DNA from: Chloroflexota bacterium
GTDB taxonomy: Bacteria > Chloroflexota > Anaerolineae > Ardenticatenales > Ardenticatenaceae
Length of the DNA stretch: 8,443 bases
Assembly (NCBI GenBank): GCA_003520455.1
Contig: DOUV01000944.1
Location: 1-8,443 of the forward strand
Reading direction: 5' to 3'
Position numbers and translations under genes: made by a program. The notes beneath the pieces are model-generated. The model made no database searches and was not told where the DNA came from. It saw only the letters and a list, made by a program, of their open reading frames with translations. Within the stretch, counting starts at the first letter, position 1. Each line of letters starts with the position of its first letter. Positions 1-5,868 of the stretch are shown here, piece by piece.

Positions 1-463
1 CGAAGCGCTGGAGCAGTCGCACCGCGGCGGCGTGGACGCCCAGCCCCGCCAGGTCGTCGGCCGGCTCCAGGCGAGCCTCGTTCTTGCTGAGATGCAGCAG
101 TGTCCGGGTCGAGGGATCGGCCGGTTGGCCCTCGATGATGAGGGCGTGGATGCCCAGCCAGACCAGCTTGAGCCCGGTGCTCCCTCCCGCGTTGGCTTCT
201 TTGACCCCACCGGTCAGCGGGCTCTTCCCACAGACCGAAATTCGATCACAACTTGAAACCATGTGACCGACCAGGGTCCCGGGCGCGAAAATCAGCTTGT
301 TCTGAGGACCAAGCGGTTCGCAGGTCGCCGGTACTTCGTCCAGCAAAATCCGTGCGCCCAGCGCCCGGCCCCCAAGCCGGGCCCACGTTTCAGGGACTTC
401 CTCGTACGTGATGTGGCCGGTTCCAACATCCACACGCCAGATTTGAGCGCTCAATTCAACCAT
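1..463 (-). CDS. Aldehyde:ferredoxin oxidoreductase family protein, N-terminal part (runs off the left edge)
   Basis: The first 154 codons of a minus-strand gene continue past position 1, so there is no stop in the window. The translation follows the N-terminal domain of the AOR family (tungsten enzymes oxidising aldehydes to acids with ferredoxin as acceptor). Visible landmarks are IWRVDVGTG (residues 8-16), GGRALGARILLDEVP (31-45), PLGPQNKLIFAPG (50-62), KSPLTGG (80-86), EANAGG (89-94) and a closing IIEG (109-112). In characterised members this domain holds the pterin cofactor; Arg74 and Asn91 fall where family Arg and Asn residues contact it. The Cys ligands of the 4Fe-4S cluster lie further on, outside the window. 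Substrate cannot be told: the family also includes formaldehyde, glyceraldehyde-3-phosphate and other oxidoreductases. ATG at 463 is chosen because it gives the family's usual short lead before RVD. TTG at 454 and ATG at 499 are in-frame alternatives. Confidence 0.9.
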   Translation of the reverse strand, partial: MVELSAQIWRVDVGTGHITYEEVPETWARLGGRALGARILLDEVPATCEPLGPQNKLIFAPGTLVGHMVSSCDRISVCGKSPLTGGVKEANAGGSTGLKLVWLGIHALIIEGQPADPSTRTLLHLSKNEARLEPADDLAGLGVHAAAVRLLQRF

Positions 464-469
464 CCTCCT
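464..469 (-). promoter_or_regulatory. Shine-Dalgarno AGGAGG touching the AOR-family ATG
   Basis: On the minus strand AGGAGG runs straight into the ATG at 463 with no spacer, which is too close for normal initiation there. The in-frame TTG at 454-452 sits 9 bases downstream of it, an ideal distance. The real start may therefore be the TTG (losing three residues) or the upstream ATG at 499, which has only a weak GCAGG before it. Confidence 0.55.
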
Positions 470-665
470 AAAAAAGACGTGCCACCGAGGCGCGATCATC
501 CTGCGGAAGCCGATGTGCTGGCGTAGCACCTCCACACCGAGATCCACTATCGCACGTCGAGCGCAGCGACCCGAACAGACGGCGAAAGATTACCGCAATC
601 TCAGTGCGGCGCAACTTTCGCCCCGCGCTCGGCAGCAGCGGAAGATCGATCCCGCCGCTCCCACT

Positions 666-694
666 TTGACAGCTCTGCAGCGCTCCGCTACGAT
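666..694 (+). promoter_or_regulatory. Sigma-70-like promoter for the PIG-L deacetylase gene
   Basis: A perfect -35 hexamer TTGACA (666-671) is followed by a 17-base spacer and TACGAT (689-694), which matches four of six positions of TATAAT, including the first two and last two. Transcription would begin near 701, leaving a leader of about 25 bases before the first ATG. It is the only clear promoter I see in the 261-base gap between the divergent AOR-family and PIG-L genes. I did not find a comparably good one facing the AOR-family gene. The rest of 464-724 shows no gene. Confidence 0.65.
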
Positions 695-724
695 TCGCCT
701 GGGATAGAGAGCAAAAAGGAGACG

Positions 725-1615
725 ATGAAGATGAGCATGGAACTTCCCCACTTCGAACGCGCGATGGTCATCGTGGCTCACCCCGACGATCCCGAATTCT
801 TCGTTGGGGGTACAGTCGCGCAGCTGGCTAAACAGGGAACCGATGTGGCCTATCTGATCCTGACGGATGGGAGCAAAGGCAGTGACGACCGCAGCACTTC
901 GACCCGCGAACTGATCCGCACGCGCCGCGAAGAGCAGCGCCGGGCCGCGGAGCGCCTGGGCGTGAGCAAGGTGATTTTCTTCGACTACGCCGACGGCGAG
1001 TTGCACAATTCGCCCGACGTGCAGCGCGATGTGGTGCGCGAACTGCGCCGCTTTCAGCCCGACCTGGTCCTGACGAACGACCCGCAGCGGTACTATTCCC
1101 TGAGCGGCTACATCAACCACTCCGATCACCGCACGGCCGGGGTCGTGACGTTAGATGCGGTCTACCCCGCAGCGCGGAACTTTCGCTACTTCCCGGCACT
1201 GCTGGAGGAGGGCTTCGAGCCTCACTACGTGCGCGAAGTCTGGCTGGCGAATCCCATCGAGTCCGATTGGGAGGTGGACACCACGGAGGTCCGGGAGCAG
1301 CGGCTGGCTGCGATTCTCGCCCACGTCAGCCAGGTCGGCACCGGCGAGCGGATCCGCGAGAGGATCGACCAGGCACTCGCGGATGAAGGGCGCCTGGTCG
1401 AAAAATTCAAGCGCATCGAGCTCGGGATCCCACCGACACCCGAGGAAAAGGCTGAGACCCCCAAGGATTATGCCGAGGAGAAACTCGAGGCCGGCCTGGA
1501 CCTGGTACACCACGAAACACCACCCTCCCAACGCGAGGTGACGGCCGAGCCCTCCAGGCGTCATGCCGAGGAGAAACTCGAGGCCGGGCGTGGTCTGGAA
1601 GGTGGCGAGGAGTAA
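725..1615 (+). CDS. PIG-L/LmbE family zinc-dependent N-deacetylase with repeated acidic tail
   Basis: This is a 296-residue PIG-L superfamily protein. The hallmark AHPDD is at residues 18-22 (AHPDDPEF), giving zinc ligands His19 and Asp22 and the catalytic-base candidate Asp21. The third ligand is in HSDH at 132-135. A LTDG segment (46-49), LTND (116-119) and a closing EKFKRIE (226-232) also fit the family. Members remove acetyl groups from GlcNAc-type sugars in glycan, mycothiol, bacillithiol or antibiotic pathways; the substrate here is not determinable. The core ends near residue 235. The remaining 60 residues are a charged tail with a duplicated AEEKLEAG segment, beyond the usual family length. 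Starts at 725, 731 and 737 are all in frame. AAGGAG at 716-721 is 3 bases from the first and 9 from the second, so 731 is equally plausible. The neighbour on the left is divergent; the next gene downstream lies 103 bases away on the same strand. Confidence 0.92.
   Translation: MKMSMELPHFERAMVIVAHPDDPEFFVGGTVAQLAKQGTDVAYLILTDGSKGSDDRSTSTRELIRTRREEQRRAAERLGVSKVIFFDYADGELHNSPDVQRDVVRELRRFQPDLVLTNDPQRYYSLSGYINHSDHRTAGVVTLDAVYPAARNFRYFPALLEEGFEPHYVREVWLANPIESDWEVDTTEVREQRLAAILAHVSQVGTGERIRERIDQALADEGRLVEKFKRIELGIPPTPEEKAETPKDYAEEKLEAGLDLVHHETPPSQREVTAEPSRRHAEEKLEAGRGLEGGEE
1470..1587 (+). repeat. In-frame 25-base direct repeat coding the AEEKLEAG tail motif
   Basis: An identical 25-base sequence beginning ATGCCGAGGAG and ending CTCGAGGCCGG occurs at 1470-1494 and again at 1563-1587. 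The offset of 93 bases equals 31 codons, so both copies are read in the same frame and encode AEEKLEAG at residues 250-257 and 281-288. The intervening bases have diverged. This suggests a recent or conserved internal duplication of the tail. Confidence 0.9.
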
Positions 1616-1718
1616 AGCCTGAAACGCGGAGCGATTGGAACCCGGCTCAATCCGAGCAGCCGCCGTCGGGCGACACACGCGATGGGCGCCGGGATTGTGA
1701 GAAGAAAGCGAGCGCGTG

Positions 1719-1937
1719 ATGCTCCTCGCCTGGCTCAGCCGGCGGCTTGCACCGAAGCGGATCTGTGATCACTGCCGCCATTTTCATCACTTCCAGGCCC
1801 TCGCCGATGGGGGCGTCGGCCGATTCCACACCGTTGAGGTCTGCCGGAACCCGGCTTCGCCCTTCCACAACCTTCCGGTCCCCCCCGCTCGCACCTGCGA
1901 TTTTTTCGAGCAGGTCCAGGAGCCGGCCAACCGGTGA
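1719..1937 (+). CDS. Small Cys-rich protein of unknown function
   Basis: A 72-residue frame (GTG at 1716 would add one residue). It has four cysteines: Cys16 and Cys19 in CDHCRHFHHF, Cys42 in CRNPASPF, and Cys60 in TCDFFE. The order CxxC-RHF, then C-x-NP-x-SP, then C-x-FFE is similar to short bacterial proteins that probably bind zinc or an iron-sulphur cluster through four Cys. I recall the pattern but cannot name a curated family. No signal peptide or membrane segment follows from the short hydrophobic start. The spaced Cys pattern and conserved-looking Pro/Phe residues argue for a real gene, while the Shine-Dalgarno is weak (AAGAAAG about 10 bases upstream). It lies between the PIG-L gene and the CxxCxGxG membrane protein on the same strand. 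It could be an accidental frame, since overlapping frames are open here too. Confidence 0.55.
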   Translation: MLLAWLSRRLAPKRICDHCRHFHHFQALADGGVGRFHTVEVCRNPASPFHNLPVPPARTCDFFEQVQEPANR

Positions 1938-2106
1938 GTGGCCAAGGGGGGTGGCGCCTGGTTCCGCTCAACGCCGGTGGTCCTGCAATCGGGCCGACGG
2001 ACGCCCGGCCGCCGGCGGCGGACGGAGGCGTAGCTCAGTTGTTATCCGCGGGCGGCTGTCGGCGGCCGCACAACCGTGTAGATTCAGTCAACGAGTGGTC
2101 CCTTCG

Positions 2107-2544
2107 ATGGAATGGTTGGTCTTTCTCGGCGGCCTTGGGGCGATTCTGATCCTCTCCCTGGCCTGGTGGCGGCGCGTCGGAGCCCTCGAGTGGTGGAGGC
2201 GGCAGCAAGTAGCGACCGGCGCCTGGGAGCTGCGCGCGTGCCCGGCCTGTCGTGGGAACGGGCGCTGCCGCTCGTGTCAGGGACTCGGCACCATGGGGCT
2301 GATGGGGCCACCGTGCATGGACTGCGGTGGCGGGGAGCAGCCCATTGCCGCGCCTGATGGCACCCAGGCGCCAGTCAGCCAGGCACGAGCCCAACAGACG
2401 GTGATGGGAACCGGTCGCTGTGCCACCTGCGGTGGAACGGGCCAGGCCTTTTACGAGGTCGCCACCGGTCGCACCATCGCCGATAATGCCGAGGCGCTCG
2501 CCGCCGCCCGGCAGCGGCACCAGCACTCAGCCCGTGAGCCATGA
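2107..2544 (+). CDS. Membrane-anchored protein with four DnaJ-type CxxCxGxG zinc-binding motifs
   Basis: A 145-residue protein. Residues 3-21 form one hydrophobic helix followed by WRR, suggesting an N-in/C-cytosolic or N-out anchor with basic residues just after it. Then come four paired-Cys motifs: CPACRGNG (45-52), CRSCQGLG (54-61), CMDCGGGE (70-77) and CATCGGTG (105-112). In DnaJ/Hsp40 the Cys-rich domain has exactly four such motifs binding two zinc ions and helping hold unfolded substrates. Here there is no J domain, so Hsp70 activation is not expected. The role (membrane-linked chaperone, redox or zinc-binding partner) is unknown. The frame is open back to about 1747, but the upstream translation is low-quality Arg/Ser/Pro sequence and overlaps the Cys-rich gene, so I start at ATG 2107. 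GTG at 2095 is an alternative; neither has a strong Shine-Dalgarno. The next gene starts 37 bases after the stop, so the two may be co-transcribed. Confidence 0.8.
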   Translation: MEWLVFLGGLGAILILSLAWWRRVGALEWWRRQQVATGAWELRACPACRGNGRCRSCQGLGTMGLMGPPCMDCGGGEQPIAAPDGTQAPVSQARAQQTVMGTGRCATCGGTGQAFYEVATGRTIADNAEALAAARQRHQHSAREP

Positions 2545-2569
2545 ATCAACGCTCACCGGCCACGTCCCC

Positions 2570-2575
2570 AAGGAG
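2570..2575 (+). promoter_or_regulatory. Shine-Dalgarno fixing the lipoprotein start at 2582
   Basis: AAGGAG lies 6 bases upstream of ATG 2582. The same frame is open for another 54 codons upstream, but that stretch overlaps the previous gene. The site together with the signal peptide that starts at 2582 makes this the real start. Confidence 0.85.
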
Positions 2576-2581
2576 CCTGCA

Positions 2582-3988
2582 ATGAGAAGCGCTCTGGGCT
2601 TTCACCTCTGGTTCGCGCTGAGCCTGACCGGACTCCTCGTAGCCGGGTGCAACGCGCAGAGCTTCCTCGCTTCTCCGACGCCCACCGCGACCCAGGTCCG
2701 CATCACCGCCACGCTCGCACCGACCTTCACCAACACGCACGAGCCCGATACGCCCACTCCCACCCCTACAGACACCCCGATCCCGACTGATACACCCATG
2801 CCGACTGATACGCCCCCGCCCACCTACACGGCGCTCCCGACCTACACGCCGCTACCCAGCGTCACGCCGACCCCACGCATCCCGCCGCGCCCGGCCGATT
2901 TCCTCGACTATCCCGACACCATCCGGCGCATCGCCGACACGGTCGGCGGTGATCCCCAAGAACTTTGGTCGGCGCTGGCCCAGTGGGGCGCGATCCGCGA
3001 TGGACAGGGGACCGTCAAGCAGGTGGATATGACTCTTGACGGCAAGTCCGACCTGGTGGTCTGGTACATGAACCCAAGGGCCAACCTCCCCCTGGTACAG
3101 GGCGACATCCTGATCCTGACGCCCAACGGTTCGAATTGGCGCAACGTTTTCGATGCCAATTTTGGTGCGTCGGCGAGCACGGTTGGTTTGGGCGTCCAGT
3201 TGCTGGCGGCGGAAGACCTCAACAACGACCGGCAGGCCGAGTTGGCCTGGACGTGGGCGGACTGTGGCGCGCATACCTGCTTCACAACCGTCGAGATCGG
3301 GAGCTGGACCGGTACTGGCTTCAGTGATCTGACTGCGGGCGATATCGTCTTCCCAACCCTGCAGAGTGCCGAGTTTGTGGATCAGAATGGCGATGGCACC
3401 AGGGAGCTTTTGCTGACGGGTGGGATTATCAGCTCGGTTGGCGCCGGGCCGCAGCGCGTGCGTACCGAGATCTACCGGTGGAATGGGAGCGGGTGGGCCC
3501 TCACCGACACGCTCTACGCTGCGACCGATTGGCTGCCGCTCGTCGTGTGGGAGGCCAACGACCGCCTGGCCGCCGGCGACCTGGCAGAAGCAATCGACCT
3601 CTACAGCCAGGTGATCACCAATGGCAGCTTCAAACCCTGGCACAGCGAGAGCGCCGGCGCAGCGATGACCGCCGAAGAGGAGCGCGCGCTGCTGACCGGC
3701 TTCAGCCGCTGGCGCCTGGTGCTGGCCCATACGGCCCTCGGAAAGACCGACGAGGCTGAGACGTGGCTCGCCCGATTGCGCGAGACCCAGCCCGACTCGC
3801 CCTACCGCCAGGTGGCCGAACGGTTCTGGCAGACCTGGCAGAGCATCAGGGATCTCAAGCAGGCCTGTGATGCTGCCAACAGCTACGCTTCGAGCAACCG
3901 CACAACAGTCGTCGAGCCACTCAACAACTTTGGCTACGCCAATCCTCAATTCGAGGCGAACGACATCTGTGTGCTCCCGTCACGCTAG
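2582..3988 (+). CDS. Lipoprotein with Pro/Thr stalk, FG-GAP-like repeats and TPR-like C-terminal region
   Basis: A 468-residue exported protein. Residues 1-22 are a signal peptide ending in lipobox LVAGC, so Cys23 would be lipidated. Residues 31-100 are a low-complexity stalk rich in TPTP, PTDTP and PTYTP units, a style common on Chloroflexota surface proteins. The globular part has Asp-rich turns such as DMTLDGKSDLVV (149-160), DLNNDRQAELAW (212-223) and DQNGDGTREL (267-276). These resemble FG-GAP/VCBS beta-propeller blades that bind calcium. Cys228 and Cys233 could form a disulfide. Residues 323-420 are helical and TPR-like (ANDRLAAGDLAEAIDLYSQVI, then ALGKTDEAETWLARL with a Pro after it). 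A cell-surface binding or scaffold role is likely, but no enzyme motif is visible and the ligand is unknown. It is convergent with nuoN. Confidence 0.85.
   Translation: MRSALGFHLWFALSLTGLLVAGCNAQSFLASPTPTATQVRITATLAPTFTNTHEPDTPTPTPTDTPIPTDTPMPTDTPPPTYTALPTYTPLPSVTPTPRIPPRPADFLDYPDTIRRIADTVGGDPQELWSALAQWGAIRDGQGTVKQVDMTLDGKSDLVVWYMNPRANLPLVQGDILILTPNGSNWRNVFDANFGASASTVGLGVQLLAAEDLNNDRQAELAWTWADCGAHTCFTTVEIGSWTGTGFSDLTAGDIVFPTLQSAEFVDQNGDGTRELLLTGGIISSVGAGPQRVRTEIYRWNGSGWALTDTLYAATDWLPLVVWEANDRLAAGDLAEAIDLYSQVITNGSFKPWHSESAGAAMTAEEERALLTGFSRWRLVLAHTALGKTDEAETWLARLRETQPDSPYRQVAERFWQTWQSIRDLKQACDAANSYASSNRTTVVEPLNNFGYANPQFEANDICVLPSR
2747..2868 (+). repeat. Short imperfect tandem repeats coding the Pro/Thr stalk
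   Basis: Within the lipoprotein gene, C-rich imperfect units of 18 bases recur. For example CCGACTGATAC occurs at 2783-2793 and again at 2801-2811, and later units end in CCTACAC. They encode PTDTP and PTYTP steps. Such arrays can change length by slippage or recombination, so stalk length may vary between strains. Confidence 0.8.
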
Positions 3989-4000
3989 AGCGCAGGTCAA

Positions 4001-4041
4001 GGAGTCAGACTCCCGAACTCTTCCGAGACTTCGGAAGTCTC
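4001..4041. repeat. Two adjacent short inverted repeats after the lipoprotein gene
   Basis: GGAGT-CAG-ACTCC (4001-4013) is followed by two mutually exclusive 7-base-pair stems. These are CTTCCGA/TCGGAAG (4020-4026 with 4031-4037) and GAGACTT/AAGTCTC (4025-4031 with 4035-4041). They begin 12 bases after the stop codon, a place typical of terminators, but no T-run follows on either strand. They could be a rho-independent-like 3' end without a U tract, or a dispersed palindromic element. A further 8-base inverted repeat, CGGCGACG/CGTCGCCG, lies at 4056-4063 and 4094-4101. Confidence 0.6.
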
Positions 4042-4146
4042 CGATCATGCGGGCCCGGCGACGACTCAACCCGCGTTCCAGCGCCGGTCAAGGCGTCGCC
4101 GAGACAATTGCAAAGCAGCGTGTGAAGGCGCTTTCAGGTTCGGAGT

Positions 4147-4162
4147 GCGCGCTTCAGCGCGC
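4147..4162. repeat. GC-only hairpin GCGCGC-TTCA-GCGCGC
   Basis: A perfect 6-base-pair stem with a four-base loop lies in the convergent gap, followed by TTTACG. It may act as a weak terminator for plus-strand transcription or be one of several REP-like palindromes in this gap. Confidence 0.6.
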
Positions 4163-4170
4163 TTTACGAC

Positions 4171-4265
4171 CGCTCAATCGGTTACCGGCAGGTTGAAGGC
4201 TGTAGGGGCGCACGGCCGTGCGCCCCGCCACATTCGTGAGACGCTCGATCGGTTACCAGGGCAGG
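4171..4265. repeat. Partial direct duplication of the nuoN 3' end
   Basis: CGCTCAATCGGTTACC at 4171-4186 and CGCTCGATCGGTTACC at 4242-4257 match at 15 of 16 bases. The match continues as GGCAGG (4187-4192) against AGGGCAGG (4258-4265). The right copy contains the nuoN stop codon (TTA on the plus strand at 4253-4255) and its last codons. The left copy is non-coding. The 22-base palindrome lies between the copies. Confidence 0.75.
4205..4226. repeat. Perfect 22-base palindrome between convergent genes
   Basis: GGGGCGCACGG is followed at once by its exact complement CCGTGCGCCCC. It is preceded by GTA, giving the GTAGGGGCG start that I associate with dispersed intergenic palindromes in Chloroflexota and other GC-rich genomes. 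It lies 26 bases beyond the nuoN stop, so it may end or stabilise the nuo transcript, but no T-run follows in that direction. Confidence 0.85.
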
Positions 4266-5776
4266 GCGATGAGCGCGCTGATCATCCGCTGGCCGAAGTT
4301 CGCTAGATTGAGGAAAGGCTGAGGGTAAAGACCGAACAGCAACGTACCGGCAACAGTGATCCCCAACGCCAGGTTGATCGCCGGTGAGGAGCGCACCGGC
4401 GCGGTCACGTCATCGGGGGCCGGCAAGAAGAACATCGTCCGCACCACGTTGAAGTAGTAGACGACGCTGATGACGCTGGTGATGACGCCGACGACCGCCA
4501 GGAAGATAAAACCCTGGTTGATGGCAGCGCCGAAGACAAAGAACTTGCCGATGAAGCCGGCCGTCGGGGGGATCCCCGCCAGCGAGAGGAAGAAGATGAC
4601 CAGCGCCCCTGCCAGCCACGGCGCGCGCCGGACCATGCCGGCGTAGTCCTCGATCGTCACCGAGCCGGTGGCTTCCTCGTAAGCAATGGCCGCGATGAAG
4701 GCGCCCAGGTTGGTGAACAGGTAGGCGAAGAGGTAGACCAACACGCCGCCGATCCCACTTAACCCACCGGCTTCGAAACTCGATTTGAAGGCGATCAGCC
4801 CCATCATCACGTACCCGGCCTGAGCAATCGAGGAGTAGGCCAGCATGCGTTTCATGTTGCCCTGCATCAGGGCCACCAGGTTGCCGACCGTCATCGAGAG
4901 GATCGAGATGACCACCAGAATCTGTTGCCAGTTCGGTGCAAACTCAGGCAGCGCCGTCATCAGGACGCGAATGAGAATGGCGAACCCGGCCGCTTTGGAA
5001 CCGACCGAGAGGAAGGCCGCTACCGGCGTCGGCGCCCCCTCGTAGGCATCCGGAGACCACTGGTGGAAGGGAACCAGCGCGATCTTGAAGCCGAAACCTG
5101 CCAGCATCAGGGCCAACGCCGGCATCGCCACCCCGAAGAGCGGCGTGATCTTGACGGCTTCATTACTGAAGACCTTGCCGATGGCGGCAAAGGAGGTACT
5201 GCCGGTCGCGCCATAGAGCAGCGACATGCCGTAGAGCATCACCGCCGAGCTAATTGCGCCGTACAGCAGGTACTTCATCGCCCCTTCATTGGAGGGCACC
5301 GCGTCGCGCAGCCAGCCCACCATGATGTAGCTGGTGATCGAGAGGAACTCGAAGGCCAGGAAGAACATGATGAGGTCGGTCGAGCCGGCAAGCAGGACCA
5401 CCGCCAATGTGACCCAGATGAGCAGCGCATAGAACTCGCCGGTTTCGCGGCTGCGTTCCCGCACGTAGTCGATCGAGACGAGAAGCACCAGGATACTGGT
5501 CGCCGTCACCAGGACGCGGAAGAAGTTCGTCATGTTGTCCACGACGAAGAACGACCCGATCGCCGCGCCGCTGGCGACCGGCACGACTCCCTCTTGGCCG
5601 AAGAGGAAGAACGAGGCGATCAGCGCTGCTGCCAGCGTCACAAAGCTCGCGCCCGATAGGAGCGGGTGACGATCATCAGCCAGAATCAAATCGAGCCCCA
5701 GCACGAGGAGTCCCCCAAAGGCCAGAATGACCTCAGGCGCCAGAAGTTGCAGTGTGGTCGTCCAATCAATCGTCAC
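4253..5776 (-). CDS. nuoN: NADH-quinone oxidoreductase subunit N
   Basis: NuoN (507 residues) is one of three antiporter-like subunits in the membrane arm of respiratory complex I. It pumps protons as electrons pass from NADH (or another donor) to quinone. It is hydrophobic throughout, with about 14 membrane helices as in the family. The proton-path residues are in place: Glu143 in AFEFLSITSY, Lys231 in FGFKIALVPFHQW, Lys261 in SVGSKAAGF and Lys411 in GFIGKFFVF. The SPDAYEGAPTP signature is at 241-251. These correspond to E. coli NuoN Glu133, Lys217, Lys247 and Lys395. The start is GTG at 5776, supported by GGAGG nine bases upstream. Length is slightly above the E. coli protein. It is the last nuo gene, 92 bases after nuoM, and converges on the lipoprotein gene. 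Nothing is missing or broken. Confidence 0.98.
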   Translation of the reverse strand: MTIDWTTTLQLLAPEVILAFGGLLVLGLDLILADDRHPLLSGASFVTLAAALIASFFLFGQEGVVPVASGAAIGSFFVVDNMTNFFRVLVTATSILVLLVSIDYVRERSRETGEFYALLIWVTLAVVLLAGSTDLIMFFLAFEFLSITSYIMVGWLRDAVPSNEGAMKYLLYGAISSAVMLYGMSLLYGATGSTSFAAIGKVFSNEAVKITPLFGVAMPALALMLAGFGFKIALVPFHQWSPDAYEGAPTPVAAFLSVGSKAAGFAILIRVLMTALPEFAPNWQQILVVISILSMTVGNLVALMQGNMKRMLAYSSIAQAGYVMMGLIAFKSSFEAGGLSGIGGVLVYLFAYLFTNLGAFIAAIAYEEATGSVTIEDYAGMVRRAPWLAGALVIFFLSLAGIPPTAGFIGKFFVFGAAINQGFIFLAVVGVITSVISVVYYFNVVRTMFFLPAPDDVTAPVRSSPAINLALGITVAGTLLFGLYPQPFLNLANFGQRMISALIALPW

Positions 5777-5785
5777 GATCCAGGA

Positions 5786-5790
5786 CCTCC
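5786..5790 (-). promoter_or_regulatory. Shine-Dalgarno supporting the GTG start of nuoN
   Basis: On the minus strand GGAGG ends 9 bases before GTG 5776. It begins only 3 bases after the last heptamer of the spacer array (5794-5800), so folding of that array could affect access to it. Confidence 0.8.
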
Positions 5791-5793
5791 GAA

Positions 5794-5866
5794 CGTGATG
5801 CGTGAAGCGTGAGACGTGATGAGCAATCGAGGCTCTTTCACGTTTCGCGCAACTTCACCTTTCACG
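5794..5866. repeat. Inverted array of 7-base words (CGTGAAA type) between nuoM and nuoN
   Basis: On the plus strand four contiguous heptamers run CGTGATG (5794), CGTGAAG (5801), CGTGAGA (5808), CGTGATG (5815). After 14 bases the same word appears inverted: TTTCACG (5836), TTTCGCG (5843), then after three bases CTTCACC (5853) and TTTCACG (5860). The arms can pair imperfectly with each other over most of the 92-base spacer. No reading frame here looks real. Confidence 0.8.
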
Positions 5867-5868
5867 GA

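Noticed and set aside
590..1129. Minus-strand open frame of 179 codons over the PIG-L gene and its promoter
   Set aside because: It is antisense to the AHPDD-bearing deacetylase and spans the promoter region; no domain or ribosome binding site.
2029..2100. tRNA-like start GGAGGCGTAGCTCAGTTG
   Set aside because: It resembles the 5' end of a tRNA, but the D-stem partner GAGC is missing, no anticodon arm or T-loop GTTCGA follows, and no acceptor complement is present. A chance match or at most a degraded fragment.
1747..2106. N-terminal extension of the CxxCxGxG protein from ATG 1747
   Set aside because: The extra 120 residues are Arg/Ser/Pro-rich without structure, overlap the small Cys-rich gene in another frame, and would bury the membrane anchor in mid-protein.
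2852..3949. Minus-strand open frame of 365 codons opposite the lipoprotein gene
   Set aside because: The plus-strand frame has a signal peptide, lipobox and good Shine-Dalgarno, while the minus-strand translation shows no domain. It is open because of GC-rich codon use.
4925..5659. Plus-strand open frame of 244 codons opposite nuoN
   Set aside because: Same antisense effect; charged low-complexity translation with no recognisable domain, opposite a fully conserved NuoN.
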